A DNA stretch of 64,000 nt from JACIYW01 sp014359745 (GCA_050433985.1 JBNPWE010000014.1:1-64000); one strand, 5' to 3'. Positions 1-9,217 are shown, counted from the first letter of the stretch. The notes: generated from the sequence alone by a model not told the origin. Numbers and translations are program-made.

Positions 1-1
1 C

Positions 2-67
2 CTGCGCGACGAACAGTGTGATCCCAAAGTCATCGAGAGCATCATGGCCGACGAGAAGAACTGCTGA
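2..67 (+). CDS. C-terminal end of an unidentified protein (partial)
   Basis: The frame is open from the left edge and encodes 21 residues ending in DEKNC before TGA. The gene begins outside the window, and the visible tail is too short to assign to a family. It is followed by a hairpin that also serves the convergent ctaD gene, which supports a real gene end here. Confidence 0.5.
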   Translation: MRDEQCDPKVIESIMADEKNC

Positions 68-151
68 GGCAAGACGGCCCTCGGCGGAACCTTACTCAAC
101 GACAGACTTGATCGACAGTGATCCGGCGCTGAACCTGTTCGCGCCCCAAAG

Positions 152-183
152 AAAAATGCCCCGGCGCTGACCGGGGCATTTTT
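152..183. terminator. bidirectional Rho-independent terminator
   Basis: An 8-bp perfect GC-rich stem (157-164 with 171-178, loop CGCTGA) has five A on its left and five T on its right. It can therefore terminate both the plus-strand gene ending at 67 and ctaD arriving on the minus strand. Confidence 0.85.
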
Positions 184-206
184 GATTTTACTGGTCTCAT
201 GCGGGT

Positions 207-1883
207 TCAGTGCGCGTGGCCCTTGTCCCAGTCTGACCGTTTGGGCAGCGTTTCGAACGTGTGTTCGGGCGGCGGCGACGGCAGCGTCCATTCGAGGGTG
301 TCGGCGTATTCGTTCCAGTAATTGTTTTCGGTGATCTTCTTGCCATAGCGCAGGGTATAAAACACCACGCCGATGAAGAAGATGAACGAGGCGAACGACA
401 GGAACGCGCCAAGAGACGACACGTAGTTCCAGTAGGCGAACGCCTCGGGGTAGTCGATATAGCGGCGCGGCATGCCCTGACGGCCCAGGAAATGCTGCGG
501 GAAGAACGTCAGGTTCGCGCCGATGAACATCATCCAGAAGTGCAGCTTGCCCGCCCATTCCGGATATTGCCGCCCCGACATCTTGCCGATCCAGTAATAG
601 ACCCCGGCAAAGATGCAGAACACCGCGCCCAGGCTCATCACATAGTGGAAGTGGGCGATCACGTAATAGGTTTCGTGATAGGCCCGATCCACCGCAGCCT
701 GCGACAGCACAACGCCGGTCACGCCGCCCACGGTGAACAGGAACAGGAACCCGAACGCCCAAAGCATCGGTGTCTTGAATTCAACCGACCCGCCCCACAT
801 GGTGGCGATCCAGCTGAACACCTTGATGCCGGTTGGCACCGCGATGAACATCGTGGCCAGCATGAAATAGCTTTGCTGACGCAGGCTCATCCCCACGGTG
901 TACATGTGGTGCGCCCAGACCACGAAGCCCAGCACCCCGATGGCGACCATCGCATAGACCATCGGCAGATAGCCAAAGATCGGCTTGCGCGAAAAGGTCG
1001 AGATGACATGGCTGATGATACCGAAACCCGGAATGATGATGATATAGACTTCCGGGTGGCCGAAAAACCACAGGATGTGCTGGTAAAGGATCGGATCGCC
1101 GCCGCCCGCAGGCTGAAAGAACGTCGTGCCGAAGTTGCGGTCGGTCAGCAGCATGGTGATGGCACCGGCCAGAACCGGCAGCGCCAGCAGAATCATCCAG
1201 GCGGTGACAAAGATCGACCAGGCAAACAGCGGCACCTTGTGCAGCGTCATGCCCGGCGCGCGCATGTTCAGGAAGGTGGTGATCATGTTGATCGCGCCCA
1301 GGATCGACGATGCCCCCGAAAGGTGTACGGCGAAAATCGCCAGATCCATCGACATGCCCGGTTCATTGGTGGACAAGGGCGGATACAGCACCCAGCCAAC
1401 CCCAGACCCAAGCTGCCCGTCACCGCCCGGCGTCAACACCGAGGCCACGGCCAGCGAGGTGCCCGCGACATACATCCAGTAGGAAAGGTTGTTCATCCGC
1501 GGGAACGCCATGTCGGGCGCGCCGATGTGCAGCGGCATGAAATAGTTGCCAAATCCGCCGAAAAGCGCGGGGATCACCACGAAGAACATCATCAGGATGC
1601 CATGCGCCGTGACCAGCACGTTCCACAAATGCCCGTTCGGCGTGCAATCCGCAGCCGCCTGCGCGGTCAGCTGCGCCCCTTCCAGGCACATGTACTGAAC
1701 ACCGGGGTTCATCAGTTCCATGCGCATGTAAACGGTAAATATGACCGATATCAGCCCCACCGCACCCGCGGTAAAGATGTACAGGATCCCGATATCCTTG
1801 TGGTTGGTTGACATGAACCAGCGCGTGAAAAACCCGCGCTTGTCATGGTCGGCGTCGTGACCATGGATGGCTGCATCGGCCAT
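207..1883 (-). CDS. ctaD: cytochrome c oxidase (aa3-type) subunit I
   Basis: This is the catalytic subunit of the terminal heme-copper oxidase of the inner membrane. It reduces O2 with electrons from cytochrome c and pumps protons. The 558 residues have the usual length and 12-helix hydrophobic pattern. Visible ligands are H94 and H413 (heme a), H411 (heme a3) and H276, H325 and H326 (CuB), with the cross-linked Y280 in the HPEVY motif and K354 of the K channel. These positions match Paracoccus numbering. A GGGAG ribosome site lies about 7 bases before the ATG. Subunits II and III are not adjacent, so this is a stand-alone ctaD locus, as is common in the family. The heme A synthase gene ctaA lies about 8 kb away. 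Confidence 0.98.
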   Translation of the reverse strand: MADAAIHGHDADHDKRGFFTRWFMSTNHKDIGILYIFTAGAVGLISVIFTVYMRMELMNPGVQYMCLEGAQLTAQAAADCTPNGHLWNVLVTAHGILMMFFVVIPALFGGFGNYFMPLHIGAPDMAFPRMNNLSYWMYVAGTSLAVASVLTPGGDGQLGSGVGWVLYPPLSTNEPGMSMDLAIFAVHLSGASSILGAINMITTFLNMRAPGMTLHKVPLFAWSIFVTAWMILLALPVLAGAITMLLTDRNFGTTFFQPAGGGDPILYQHILWFFGHPEVYIIIIPGFGIISHVISTFSRKPIFGYLPMVYAMVAIGVLGFVVWAHHMYTVGMSLRQQSYFMLATMFIAVPTGIKVFSWIATMWGGSVEFKTPMLWAFGFLFLFTVGGVTGVVLSQAAVDRAYHETYYVIAHFHYVMSLGAVFCIFAGVYYWIGKMSGRQYPEWAGKLHFWMMFIGANLTFFPQHFLGRQGMPRRYIDYPEAFAYWNYVSSLGAFLSFASFIFFIGVVFYTLRYGKKITENNYWNEYADTLEWTLPSPPPEHTFETLPKRSDWDKGHAH

Positions 1884-2048
1884 GGATTGCTCCCATTCCC
1901 TTGTTTAGGCCCGTCTCGTGCAGGGCGCACGGCGGGATTTGCATCTCATGTTTTAGTGTCAGCGCGGGCGGGGGGCAATCACGGATCACACACCGGGGCG
2001 TGAAAAATTGACACAGGTCAAGATGGGCGGATGTGACGCAGGTGGCGG

Positions 2049-2795
2049 TCAGCCCCGCAGATCGCCGCCCGCCATGCCACGGGCGGCAAAGACGGGTTCG
2101 AAGGTCTGGCGCAGCGCGCTGTCGAGATCCTGCATCGCCACCGGCAACCCCAGATCGGCCAGGCTGGTGACACCATGATCGCGGATGCCGCAGGGGACGA
2201 TGCCGTCAAAATGGCCAAGGTCGGGCTCCACGTTGATCGACAGCCCGTGAAAGCTGACCCAGCGGCGCAGCTTGACGCCGATCGCGGCGATCTTGTCGTC
2301 ATGCGGGGTGCCGTCGGGCAGGGGCGGTTTGTCGGGGCGCGCCACCCAGACACCGACGCGCCCGTCGCGCACCCCGGCGCTGATGTTGAAGGTGGCAAGG
2401 GCCGCGATCACCCAATCCTCCAGCGTGGCGACGAACCGGCGTACGTCGCGGCCCCTTTGGTTGAGGTCCAGCATCACATAGACCACCCGCTGCCCAGGCC
2501 CGTGATAGGTGTATTGCCCGCCCCGCCCGGCGGTGAACACCGGGAAACGGTCAGGGTCGGTCAGGTCGGCGCGCCGTGCGCTGGTGCCGGCGGTATAAAG
2601 GGGGGGATGTTCGACCAGCCAGATCGCCTCGGGCGCGGCACCTCGGGCAATCAGGCCCGCGCGTTCCTCCATCGCCGCCAGCGCGTCGGGGTAGGGAACC
2701 AGACCGGGTGCGGCGTGCCATTCGACAAAAGCCGTTCCCCGGCCCGGTTCGAGTATGGGAAGCAGACATTCTTGCAGCAGCGGCATTCGGTTCAT
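2049..2795 (-). CDS. lipB: lipoyl(octanoyl) transferase
   Basis: LipB transfers octanoate from octanoyl-ACP to lipoyl domains of 2-oxoacid dehydrogenases and of the glycine cleavage H protein. The family signature is present: the RGGQYTYHGPGQ block near residues 91-102, catalytic Lys185 in AIGVK and the nucleophile Cys202 in VPCGI. The start is uncertain. An ATG at 2795 is used here, another ATG three codons later is possible, and a GTG at 2858 would add 21 residues that look unlike the family. No strong ribosome site decides it. Lipoylation links it functionally to gcvP nearby, but they are not an operon. Confidence 0.93.
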   Translation of the reverse strand: MNRMPLLQECLLPILEPGRGTAFVEWHAAPGLVPYPDALAAMEERAGLIARGAAPEAIWLVEHPPLYTAGTSARRADLTDPDRFPVFTAGRGGQYTYHGPGQRVVYVMLDLNQRGRDVRRFVATLEDWVIAALATFNISAGVRDGRVGVWVARPDKPPLPDGTPHDDKIAAIGVKLRRWVSFHGLSINVEPDLGHFDGIVPCGIRDHGVTSLADLGLPVAMQDLDSALRQTFEPVFAARGMAGGDLRG

Positions 2796-2932
2796 CCCGG
2801 ATTGATCAGAAGACAATGACAGGAAGGTCAGGCGGATTTCAACCGCCACGATGACCACGGCGCTGTTGCCGGGGGGGGGCAGGCGTTGGCCGGGCCCGCA
2901 GGACCGATTTCTGATGGGGCACGTTTTCCCTC

Positions 2933-2961
2933 TTCACATCCGGAAGGCGGTTGGCTAAGAG
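2933..2961 (+). promoter_or_regulatory. candidate promoter of tRNA-Leu
   Basis: TTCACA (2933-2938) and TAAGAG (2956-2961) are separated by 17 bases and end 17 bases before the tRNA. The -35 matches the sigma-70 consensus at 5 of 6 positions and the -10 is weak. Confidence 0.35.
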
Positions 2962-2978
2962 GCGGCAGTCGGTCATGT

Positions 2979-3065
2979 GCGGTCGTGGCGGAATTGGTAG
3001 ACGCGCAGCGTTGAGGTCGCTGTGGGGTAACACCCGTGAAGGTTCGAGTCCTTTCGACCGCACCA
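2979..3065 (+). tRNA. tRNA-Leu (anticodon GAG)
   Basis: The acceptor stem GCGGTCG/CGACCGC is perfect, the anticodon stem CAGCG/CGCTG encloses the loop TTGAGGT, and a long variable arm of class II type follows. The T loop is TTCGAGT and CCA is encoded. It reads CUC and CUU codons. Confidence 0.97.
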
Positions 3066-3116
3066 CTTTCCCTGTGCGTTGATTTTCCCTATGCCTTGAT
3101 TTTCCCTGTGCGTTGA
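3066..3116. repeat. three tandem 17-bp repeats
   Basis: Three consecutive copies of the unit TTTTCCCTGTGCGTTGA start at 3066, 3083 and 3100. The first differs at its first base and the middle copy at two positions. They start immediately after the CCA of tRNA-Leu. Confidence 0.85.
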
Positions 3117-3377
3117 TCGGCAAATCCGCTTTTTATTTCCGTTTCGGGCGGTTGCGGCCAGTTGGTGAACATTGGCGGCATAACATTGCCGGCATAACAT
3201 TGTTGGTGGCGCATTTCTGACCCCGTGACCGAAACGAACATGAACGCCTTTATTGGCGCGGTTCACCGCCTGGTTCCTGCTGGCCCAGTGCCTGACCGAA
3301 CCGCGCGGCGCCAAAGGTTGTGCGGGTGATTGCGCCGTTTTTACTGGCCTCTATTGTAGGGGCAGGGGGGGAATCGC
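3117..3377. other. intergenic region without a gene
   Basis: Together with the tandem repeats this makes a 312-base stretch between tRNA-Leu and the DUF2254 gene. No convincing reading frame is present. A short direct repeat, GGCATAACATTG, occurs twice in tandem-like fashion near 3177-3202. The 3' end should hold the promoter of the downstream gene, but no clear -35/-10 pair was found. Confidence 0.6.
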
Positions 3378-4661
3378 ATGACCTTGCAATCCTTGTTCGG
3401 GCGTTTTCGCGAACGCCTCTGGGTGCGCCCGACCATCTACGGGGTCGCGGCGGTCGCGCTGGTGGGGCTGGCGCGGCTGTCGGATGTTCTGATCCCGCTG
3501 CCCGACGCCCTGCCCATGGTGGCCCCGGAAACCACCGAAAAGCTGCTGACCGTTCTTGCCAGCACCATGCTGGCGGTGGCCTCCTTTGCCGTGGCCTCGA
3601 TGCTGTCGGCCTATTCCGCTGCGACGACCGGGTCATCGCCGCGCACCTTCAAGCTGGTGCTGGCTGATGACATCTCGCAATCGGCCCTATCCAGCTTCGT
3701 GGGGGCGTTCATTTTCGCGGTCATCGGCGTGCTGGCCAGCCGCGAAGCGGGGCTGGAGGCGACGGGGCAGCGCGCGCTCTTCGCAATGACCATCGCGATA
3801 TTCGTCTGGGTTATCGGTACCTTCGTGCGCTGGACGGATTCGATCGCGCGGCTTGGGCGGATGGGGTCCAATATCTCGCGGGTCGAGGATGCCGCGCAGG
3901 CCGCGCTACTGGAGGATTGCCGCGCGCCGGGGCTTGGCGGCGTTCCCCTGTCCGCGGGGGTCCAGCCCCAGGGCCGCCCCGTCGGCCATCCGGCGCGGAT
4001 CGGATATGTCCGCAACATCGACATGGCGCGATTGCAGGCGCTGGCCGAGGCCGCCGATACCACGGTCAGCGTTGCGGCGCGGCCCGGCGCATTTGTCTGG
4101 CCCGACCGGGCGCTGATCGTCGTGCCCAAGGATGTGCAGATAGACGAGGACGCGCTTTGCGAAGCCTTCGACATCGGGGCAGAGCGCAGCTTTGCAAGGG
4201 ATCCGCGCTACGGGATGATCGTTCTGGGAGAGATCGCCTCACGCGCATTGTCGCCGGGGATCAACGATCCGGGTACGGCGATCGGGGTGATTGATACGGT
4301 GCACCGGCTGGTCTGGGTGCGGGCCGAGATGATGGCGACGACGCCGGAGATCCGGTTTGACCGGGTGCAGGTGCCACGACTGTCTGTCGAGGATCTGCTG
4401 GCGGATGTGTTCATCCCGCTGGCGCGCGAGGGGGCCGGCACTGTCGAGGTGGCCGAACGGTTGCAACGCGCGCTTTCGGCCCTGCGGGACGGCTGCGGGG
4501 ATATGGAGACGGCCCAGGCGGCCGCCCGCCTGGGGGTGGATGCGCTGGCGCGCGCGCGCGCGGCGCTGCAACACGGCGCCGACATCACACGGGTCGAGGG
4601 TGCCGCGCGTGGCGAGGGGGGCTTGCTTTCCGATCGCTCCAAGCCGCACACTGCCCCATAA
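3378..4661 (+). CDS. DUF2254 family inner-membrane protein
   Basis: A protein of 427 residues with four hydrophobic segments in the first 155 residues (roughly 18-38, 55-78, 103-120 and 132-150), followed by a soluble C-terminal part. The conserved block with ALSPGINDPGTA near residue 295 is the DUF2254 hallmark. The biochemical function of the family is not established. It ends 29 bases before gcvP and may be co-transcribed with it. A GGGGGGG tract before the ATG is the only ribosome-site candidate. Confidence 0.85.
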   Translation: MTLQSLFGRFRERLWVRPTIYGVAAVALVGLARLSDVLIPLPDALPMVAPETTEKLLTVLASTMLAVASFAVASMLSAYSAATTGSSPRTFKLVLADDISQSALSSFVGAFIFAVIGVLASREAGLEATGQRALFAMTIAIFVWVIGTFVRWTDSIARLGRMGSNISRVEDAAQAALLEDCRAPGLGGVPLSAGVQPQGRPVGHPARIGYVRNIDMARLQALAEAADTTVSVAARPGAFVWPDRALIVVPKDVQIDEDALCEAFDIGAERSFARDPRYGMIVLGEIASRALSPGINDPGTAIGVIDTVHRLVWVRAEMMATTPEIRFDRVQVPRLSVEDLLADVFIPLAREGAGTVEVAERLQRALSALRDGCGDMETAQAAARLGVDALARARAALQHGADITRVEGAARGEGGLLSDRSKPHTAP

Positions 4662-4690
4662 AGACCTCTCCCGTTGATCAGGATTCTGCC

Positions 4691-7528
4691 ATGGCCTTCA
4701 CCCCGTCCACCTATGATCCCTATGATTTTGCCAACCGTCGCCATATCGGCCCGTCCAGGCCGGAAATGGCCGAGATGCTGGCGGCGATGGGGCTGGACAG
4801 CCTTGAGGCATTGATTGACGAGACGGTTCCCGAAAGCCTGCGCCAATCCGATCCGCTGGCATGGCCGCCCCTGTCGGAACACGCGCTGCTTGACCGGATG
4901 CGCGCGGTCGCCAAACGCAACCGGGTGTTGATATCGCTGATCGGTCAGGGCTATTACGGCACTGTAACACCGCCCGCGATCCAGCGGAATATACTGGAAA
5001 ATCCGGCGTGGTACACCGCCTATACCCCCTATCAGCCCGAAATCGCGCAGGGGCGGCTGGAGGCGCTTTTGAATTTCCAGACCATGGTCGCCGATCTGAC
5101 CGGGTTGCCCATCGCCAACGCCTCGCTGCTTGACGAGGCGACGGCCTGCGCCGAGGCGATGACCATGGCCGAGCGCGTGGCGAAGTCGAAAGCGCGCGGT
5201 TTCTTCGTGGATGAGAACTGCCACCCGCAGAATATCGCCGTGATCCGCACCCGTGCCGAACCTCTGGGGATTTCCGTCATCGTGGGGCCGGTCGAGGCGC
5301 TCGATCCCGCCACCGTCTTTGGCGCGATCTTTCAGTATCCCGGCACCTATGGCCATGTGCGCGACTTTTCGGATGCTGTCGCGGCCCTGCATGACGAAAA
5401 GGCAGTGGCGATCATGGCGACGGATCTGCTGGCGCTGACCATGCTGCGCGAACCGGGCGCGATGGGGGCCGATATCGCGGTGGGATCGGCGCAGCGCTTT
5501 GGCGTGCCGCTGGGCTATGGCGGGCCGCATGCTGCCTTCATGTCGTGCCGGGATGAGTACAAACGCGCCATGCCGGGGCGGATCGTGGGTGTTTCGGTCG
5601 ATGCGCGCGGGCACCGGGCCTATCGGCTGTCGCTGCAAACCCGCGAACAGCATATCCGGCGCGAGAAAGCCACCTCGAACGTGTGCACCGCGCAGGCGCT
5701 TCTGGCGGTGATGGCGTCGTTCTATGCGGTGTTTCATGGCCCGATGGGGCTGCGCGCCATCGCCGAGCGGGTGCATTTCAACGCCGTGCGCCTGGCCAAG
5801 GCGCTGCGCGCGGTCGGCGCGGTGGTGTCGCCCGATGCGTTTTTCGACACGATCACCGTCGAGGTCGGCGTGGGGCAGGCGGGGATTCTGGCCGCGGCAG
5901 AACAGCGTGGCATCAACCTGCGCCGTATCGGCACGCGCCGGGTGGGCATATCGGTGGATGAAACCACGAATGCGGATGTGATCGCGCGCGTGCTGGCGGC
6001 CTTTGGCAGCACCGATCCCGCGCCGGTCGAGGTGGGCCTTGGTTTTCCCGAAAGCCTGCTGCGCGAAAGCGATTATCTGACCCATCCGGTCTTTCACATG
6101 AACCGCGCCGAATCCGAGATGATGCGCTACATGCGCCGCCTCTCGGACCGCGATCTGGCGCTGGACCGGGCGATGATCCCGCTGGGATCGTGCACGATGA
6201 AGCTGAACGCCGCCGCCGAAATGGCGCCGATCACCTGGCCGGAGTTTTCGGCGCTGCACCCCTACGCGCCCGCCGATCAGGCGCAGGGCTATGCCGAGGT
6301 GATCGCCGACCTTTCTGAAAAGCTATGCGAGATAACCGGTTACGACGCGATGTCGATGCAACCCAATTCCGGCGCGCAGGGTGAATATGCCGGGCTGCTG
6401 ACCATCGCGGCCTGGCACCGCGCGCAGGGCGACAGCGCGCGCGACATCTGCCTGATCCCGACATCTGCGCATGGCACCAACCCCGCCAGCGCACATATGG
6501 CGGGGATGGAGGTCGTGGTGGTGAAATCCGCCGCCAATGGAGATATCGATCTTGTTGATTTCCGGCAAAAGGCGCAGGCGGCGGGCGCGCGGCTGGCGGC
6601 CTGCATGATCACCTATCCCTCGACCCATGGCGTGTTCGAGGAAACCGTGCGCGAGGTTTGCAAGATCACCCATGACCACGGCGGGCAGGTCTATATCGAC
6701 GGCGCGAACCTCAACGCCATGGTCGGGCTGGTAAAACCCGGCGATCTGGGCGGCGATGTCAGCCACCTGAACCTGCACAAGACCTTTGCCATCCCGCATG
6801 GCGGCGGCGGCCCCGGCATGGGCCCGATCGGCGTCAAGGCGCATCTGGCGCCATTCCTGCCCGGTCGCCCCGAGGCGGGCGGCGCGGGCGCGGTGTCGGC
6901 GGCACCCTATGGCTCGGCTTCCATCCTGCTGATCTCCTGGGCCTATTGCCTGATGATGGGCGGTGCCGGGCTGACGCAGGCCACCCGCGTCGCGATTCTG
7001 AATGCCAATTACATCGCCGCCCGTCTGCAAGGGGCTTACGGCGTGCTGTTCAAAGGCGGGCAGGGGCGGGTGGCACATGAATGCATCCTCGATACCCGCC
7101 CGTTTGCAGAGGCGGGCGTGACCGTGGACGACATCGCCAAACGGCTGATCGACAACGGCTTTCACGCCCCCACGATGAGCTGGCCGGTGGCCGGCACCCT
7201 GATGGTGGAACCTACCGAAAGCGAAACCAAGGCCGAACTTGACCGGTTCATCACCGCCATGCTGGCCATCCGCGACGAGATCGCCGAGGTCGAGGCGGGG
7301 CGCATATCGGCCGAAGACAGCCCGCTGCGCCACGCCCCCCACACCGTGGAGGATCTGGTGGCCGACTGGACCCGCGCCTATCCGCGCGAAGCGGGCTGCT
7401 TTCCGCCCGGCGCCTTTCGTGTCGATAAATATTGGCCGCCGGTTGGCCGGGTGGACAATGTCGCGGGGGACCGGAACCTGATCTGCACCTGCCCGCCGGT
7501 CGAGAGCTATGCCGAGGCTGCCGAGTGA
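4691..7528 (+). CDS. gcvP: glycine dehydrogenase (decarboxylating), P protein
   Basis: This PLP enzyme of the glycine cleavage system decarboxylates glycine and passes the aminomethyl group to lipoylated GcvH. The 945-residue length is that of the single-chain homodimeric form, with an N-terminal catalytic-type half and a second half containing the PLP lysine in NLHKTF (near residue 696), followed by a glycine-rich loop. Rhodobacterial gcvP usually follows gcvT and gcvH. Here neither lies upstream, and the preceding gene is the DUF2254 protein. The gene is complete and ends at TGA, with a repeat-rich convergent terminator region before hemF. Confidence 0.97.
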   Translation: MAFTPSTYDPYDFANRRHIGPSRPEMAEMLAAMGLDSLEALIDETVPESLRQSDPLAWPPLSEHALLDRMRAVAKRNRVLISLIGQGYYGTVTPPAIQRNILENPAWYTAYTPYQPEIAQGRLEALLNFQTMVADLTGLPIANASLLDEATACAEAMTMAERVAKSKARGFFVDENCHPQNIAVIRTRAEPLGISVIVGPVEALDPATVFGAIFQYPGTYGHVRDFSDAVAALHDEKAVAIMATDLLALTMLREPGAMGADIAVGSAQRFGVPLGYGGPHAAFMSCRDEYKRAMPGRIVGVSVDARGHRAYRLSLQTREQHIRREKATSNVCTAQALLAVMASFYAVFHGPMGLRAIAERVHFNAVRLAKALRAVGAVVSPDAFFDTITVEVGVGQAGILAAAEQRGINLRRIGTRRVGISVDETTNADVIARVLAAFGSTDPAPVEVGLGFPESLLRESDYLTHPVFHMNRAESEMMRYMRRLSDRDLALDRAMIPLGSCTMKLNAAAEMAPITWPEFSALHPYAPADQAQGYAEVIADLSEKLCEITGYDAMSMQPNSGAQGEYAGLLTIAAWHRAQGDSARDICLIPTSAHGTNPASAHMAGMEVVVVKSAANGDIDLVDFRQKAQAAGARLAACMITYPSTHGVFEETVREVCKITHDHGGQVYIDGANLNAMVGLVKPGDLGGDVSHLNLHKTFAIPHGGGGPGMGPIGVKAHLAPFLPGRPEAGGAGAVSAAPYGSASILLISWAYCLMMGGAGLTQATRVAILNANYIAARLQGAYGVLFKGGQGRVAHECILDTRPFAEAGVTVDDIAKRLIDNGFHAPTMSWPVAGTLMVEPTESETKAELDRFITAMLAIRDEIAEVEAGRISAEDSPLRHAPHTVEDLVADWTRAYPREAGCFPPGAFRVDKYWPPVGRVDNVAGDRNLICTCPPVESYAEAAE

Positions 7529-7572
7529 CCTTTGCGTCGGAACCGGGGGTTTTGCACCCCTGGACCCCCGCA

Positions 7573-7633
7573 GAGTATTTGGACCAAGGGGATGAAAGCA
7601 GCCGGATTTTTCATCCTCTCGACGAAAATACTC
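7573..7633. repeat. inverted pair of the AAATACTC intergenic element
   Basis: Two copies of the dispersed element face each other: GAGTATTTGGACCAAGGGG with GATGAAA (7573-7597), and TTTCATCCTCTCGAC with GAAAATACTC (7609-7633). Flanking ACCCCC and GGGGGT extend the dyad, so RNA from either strand could form a long hairpin between gcvP and hemF. Confidence 0.7.
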
Positions 7634-7660
7634 CGGGGGTGAATTGGCCGCAGGCCAAGA

Positions 7661-7678
7661 GGGGGCGGCGCCCCCTTT
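7661..7678. terminator. GC hairpin with T run between gcvP and hemF
   Basis: GGGGG (7661-7665) pairs with CCCCC (7671-7675) around a five-base loop and is followed by TTT on the plus strand. With the preceding inverted element it forms the transcription barrier between two convergent genes. Confidence 0.5.
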
Positions 7679-7684
7679 CTCCCG

Positions 7685-8578
7685 TCAAACCCATTTCGCG
7701 AGCGGCGGCAGGCTCATCAGCACGGCGTTGGCGTCGTGGCCGGTTTCCAGGCCGAATTTCGTGCCCCGGTCATAGACGAGGTTGTATTCGGCATAGAGGC
7801 CGCGGTGAATCAGTTGGGTCTCGCGGTCAGCTTCTGTCCAGGGTGATGAGCGGCGCGCGTCAACAAGGGGTATGAAGGCGGGCAGGAAGGCGCGGCCGAC
7901 ATCCTGGGTGAAGGCGAAATCGGCCTCCCAGTCGCCGGTGTTCAGATCATCATAGAAGATGCCGCCCACGCCGCGGGCGCGGCCGCGGTGGGGGATGAAG
8001 AAATACTCATCCGCCCAGGCCTTGAACCGCGGATAGCGGTCGGCGCCGTGCGGGTCGCAATAGTCTTTCAGCGTCGCATGGAACGCCTCGGTATCCTCGG
8101 CATATTCGATGCAGGGGTTGAGGTCGGCGCCACCGCCGAACCACCACGCGCCCGGCGTCCAGAACATCCGGGTGTTCATGTGCACGGCCGGGCAATGCGG
8201 GTTTTGCATATGCGCCACAAGCGAGATGCCGGCGGCCCAGAACCTGGGGTCTTCGGCCATGCCCGGCACACCGCGCGCGGCCATGGCATTCCGGGCACGT
8301 TCGCCCAGGGTGCCGTGGACGGTTGAAACGTTCACGCCGACTTTTTCAAAGACCCGCCCGCCGCGCAGCACGCTCATCAGCCCGCCGCCGGCCTCTTCCC
8401 CGGCGATACCGGCGCGTTTGGTGGTGCTGACCTCGAAACGTCCCGGCGGCAGGGAGGTGGTCGGGCCGAAGCTCTGGCTGTCTTCGAGCGCCTCGAAGCG
8501 GTTGACGATGTCATCGCGCAGGGTTCGGAACCAGGTTGCGGCGCGGGCCTTTTGGGTGTCCATGGTCTGGTCTGTCAT
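7685..8578 (-). CDS. hemF: oxygen-dependent coproporphyrinogen III oxidase
   Basis: HemF converts coproporphyrinogen III to protoporphyrinogen IX with O2 during heme synthesis, as a soluble homodimer. The 297 residues contain the family blocks GGRVFEKVGVN, the MNTRMFW segment with GGGADLNPCIEY, and GVGGIFYDDLN. It is the second gene of a minus-strand pair, starting 21 bases after the ThiE-like gene. The ribosome site before the first ATG is weak, and an ATG five codons in is an alternative. Heme supply connects it with ctaA and ctaD in this window. Confidence 0.97.
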   Translation of the reverse strand: MTDQTMDTQKARAATWFRTLRDDIVNRFEALEDSQSFGPTTSLPPGRFEVSTTKRAGIAGEEAGGGLMSVLRGGRVFEKVGVNVSTVHGTLGERARNAMAARGVPGMAEDPRFWAAGISLVAHMQNPHCPAVHMNTRMFWTPGAWWFGGGADLNPCIEYAEDTEAFHATLKDYCDPHGADRYPRFKAWADEYFFIPHRGRARGVGGIFYDDLNTGDWEADFAFTQDVGRAFLPAFIPLVDARRSSPWTEADRETQLIHRGLYAEYNLVYDRGTKFGLETGHDANAVLMSLPPLAKWV

Positions 8579-8599
8579 CGGGGGCCTGTGTCACGGGTT

Positions 8600-9217
8600 T
8601 CAGATGTGGGGGAGGAGCCTTTTGAGGGCCGCAAGCGCGTCGTCCTCGCGCCAGATTTCTTCACCGGGGGCAAGGAAATCGGTGATTGTGGCCAGGGTGG
8701 CGGCCAGTTCGGGCGTCAGCGCGCCTTCGGCCACGACGGGCACTTCGATCACCTCGGACCACCATTCGAAGAGGTCAAGCGGTGCACGGCTGCCATCGCC
8801 AAGCAGGGTTTCGCCGACCGGGCCAAAGGCCACATAATCGGCGCCCGCCTCGGCGGCATTCAGGCCGTCGTGTCGCGAGGTGCCGCAAAAGGCGCCGACG
8901 ATGGCGTCATTGCCAAGGGTCTTGCGCGCGTAGCGGATGGATTTGGCGCCATCGGCCAGGTGCACCCCGTCAAGGCCCAGACGTTCGGCCAGCGCGATAT
9001 GGGTTTCGATCACGATCGCCACGTCGCGGGCATGGGCCACTTCGCGCAGGGCATCGGCGGCGCGTGACAGGCGGTCTTCGTCGCGGGTGGCCAGCGCAAG
9101 GCGCACACAGGCGATGGGCGCGCCGTCAAGCACGCGTGCAAGGCGGTCGGGGAATGTTTTCAGATCGATCTCTGGTGGGGTGATCAGATAGGTCTGCGGT
9201 GGTTCGGTATCGGCCAT
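8600..9217 (-). CDS. ThiE/TenI-family protein (thiamine phosphate synthase-like)
   Basis: A TIM-barrel protein of 205 residues related to thiamine phosphate synthase, recognised by GVHLADG, IVGAFCGTSRHDGLNAAEAG and ADYVAFGPV. Two canonical features are altered: the FPTxTK stretch after GPV is missing, and the VAIGGI phosphate loop reads VVAEGAL. It may therefore be a paralogue with another role rather than the main ThiE. The start has a good AAAGGA ribosome site. It precedes hemF by 21 bases in a probable operon. Confidence 0.8.
   Translation of the reverse strand: MADTEPPQTYLITPPEIDLKTFPDRLARVLDGAPIACVRLALATRDEDRLSRAADALREVAHARDVAIVIETHIALAERLGLDGVHLADGAKSIRYARKTLGNDAIVGAFCGTSRHDGLNAAEAGADYVAFGPVGETLLGDGSRAPLDLFEWWSEVIEVPVVAEGALTPELAATLATITDFLAPGEEIWREDDALAALKRLLPHI

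Noticed and set aside
261..1811. Plus-strand open frame of 516 codons opposite ctaD
   Set aside because: It is a His/Arg/Gly-rich antisense shadow of a clear cytochrome oxidase gene, with no domain signature of its own.
4208..6259. Minus-strand open frame of 683 codons across the DUF2254 gene and gcvP
   Set aside because: A high-GC antisense shadow spanning two well-supported genes; its composition is typical of a non-coding frame.
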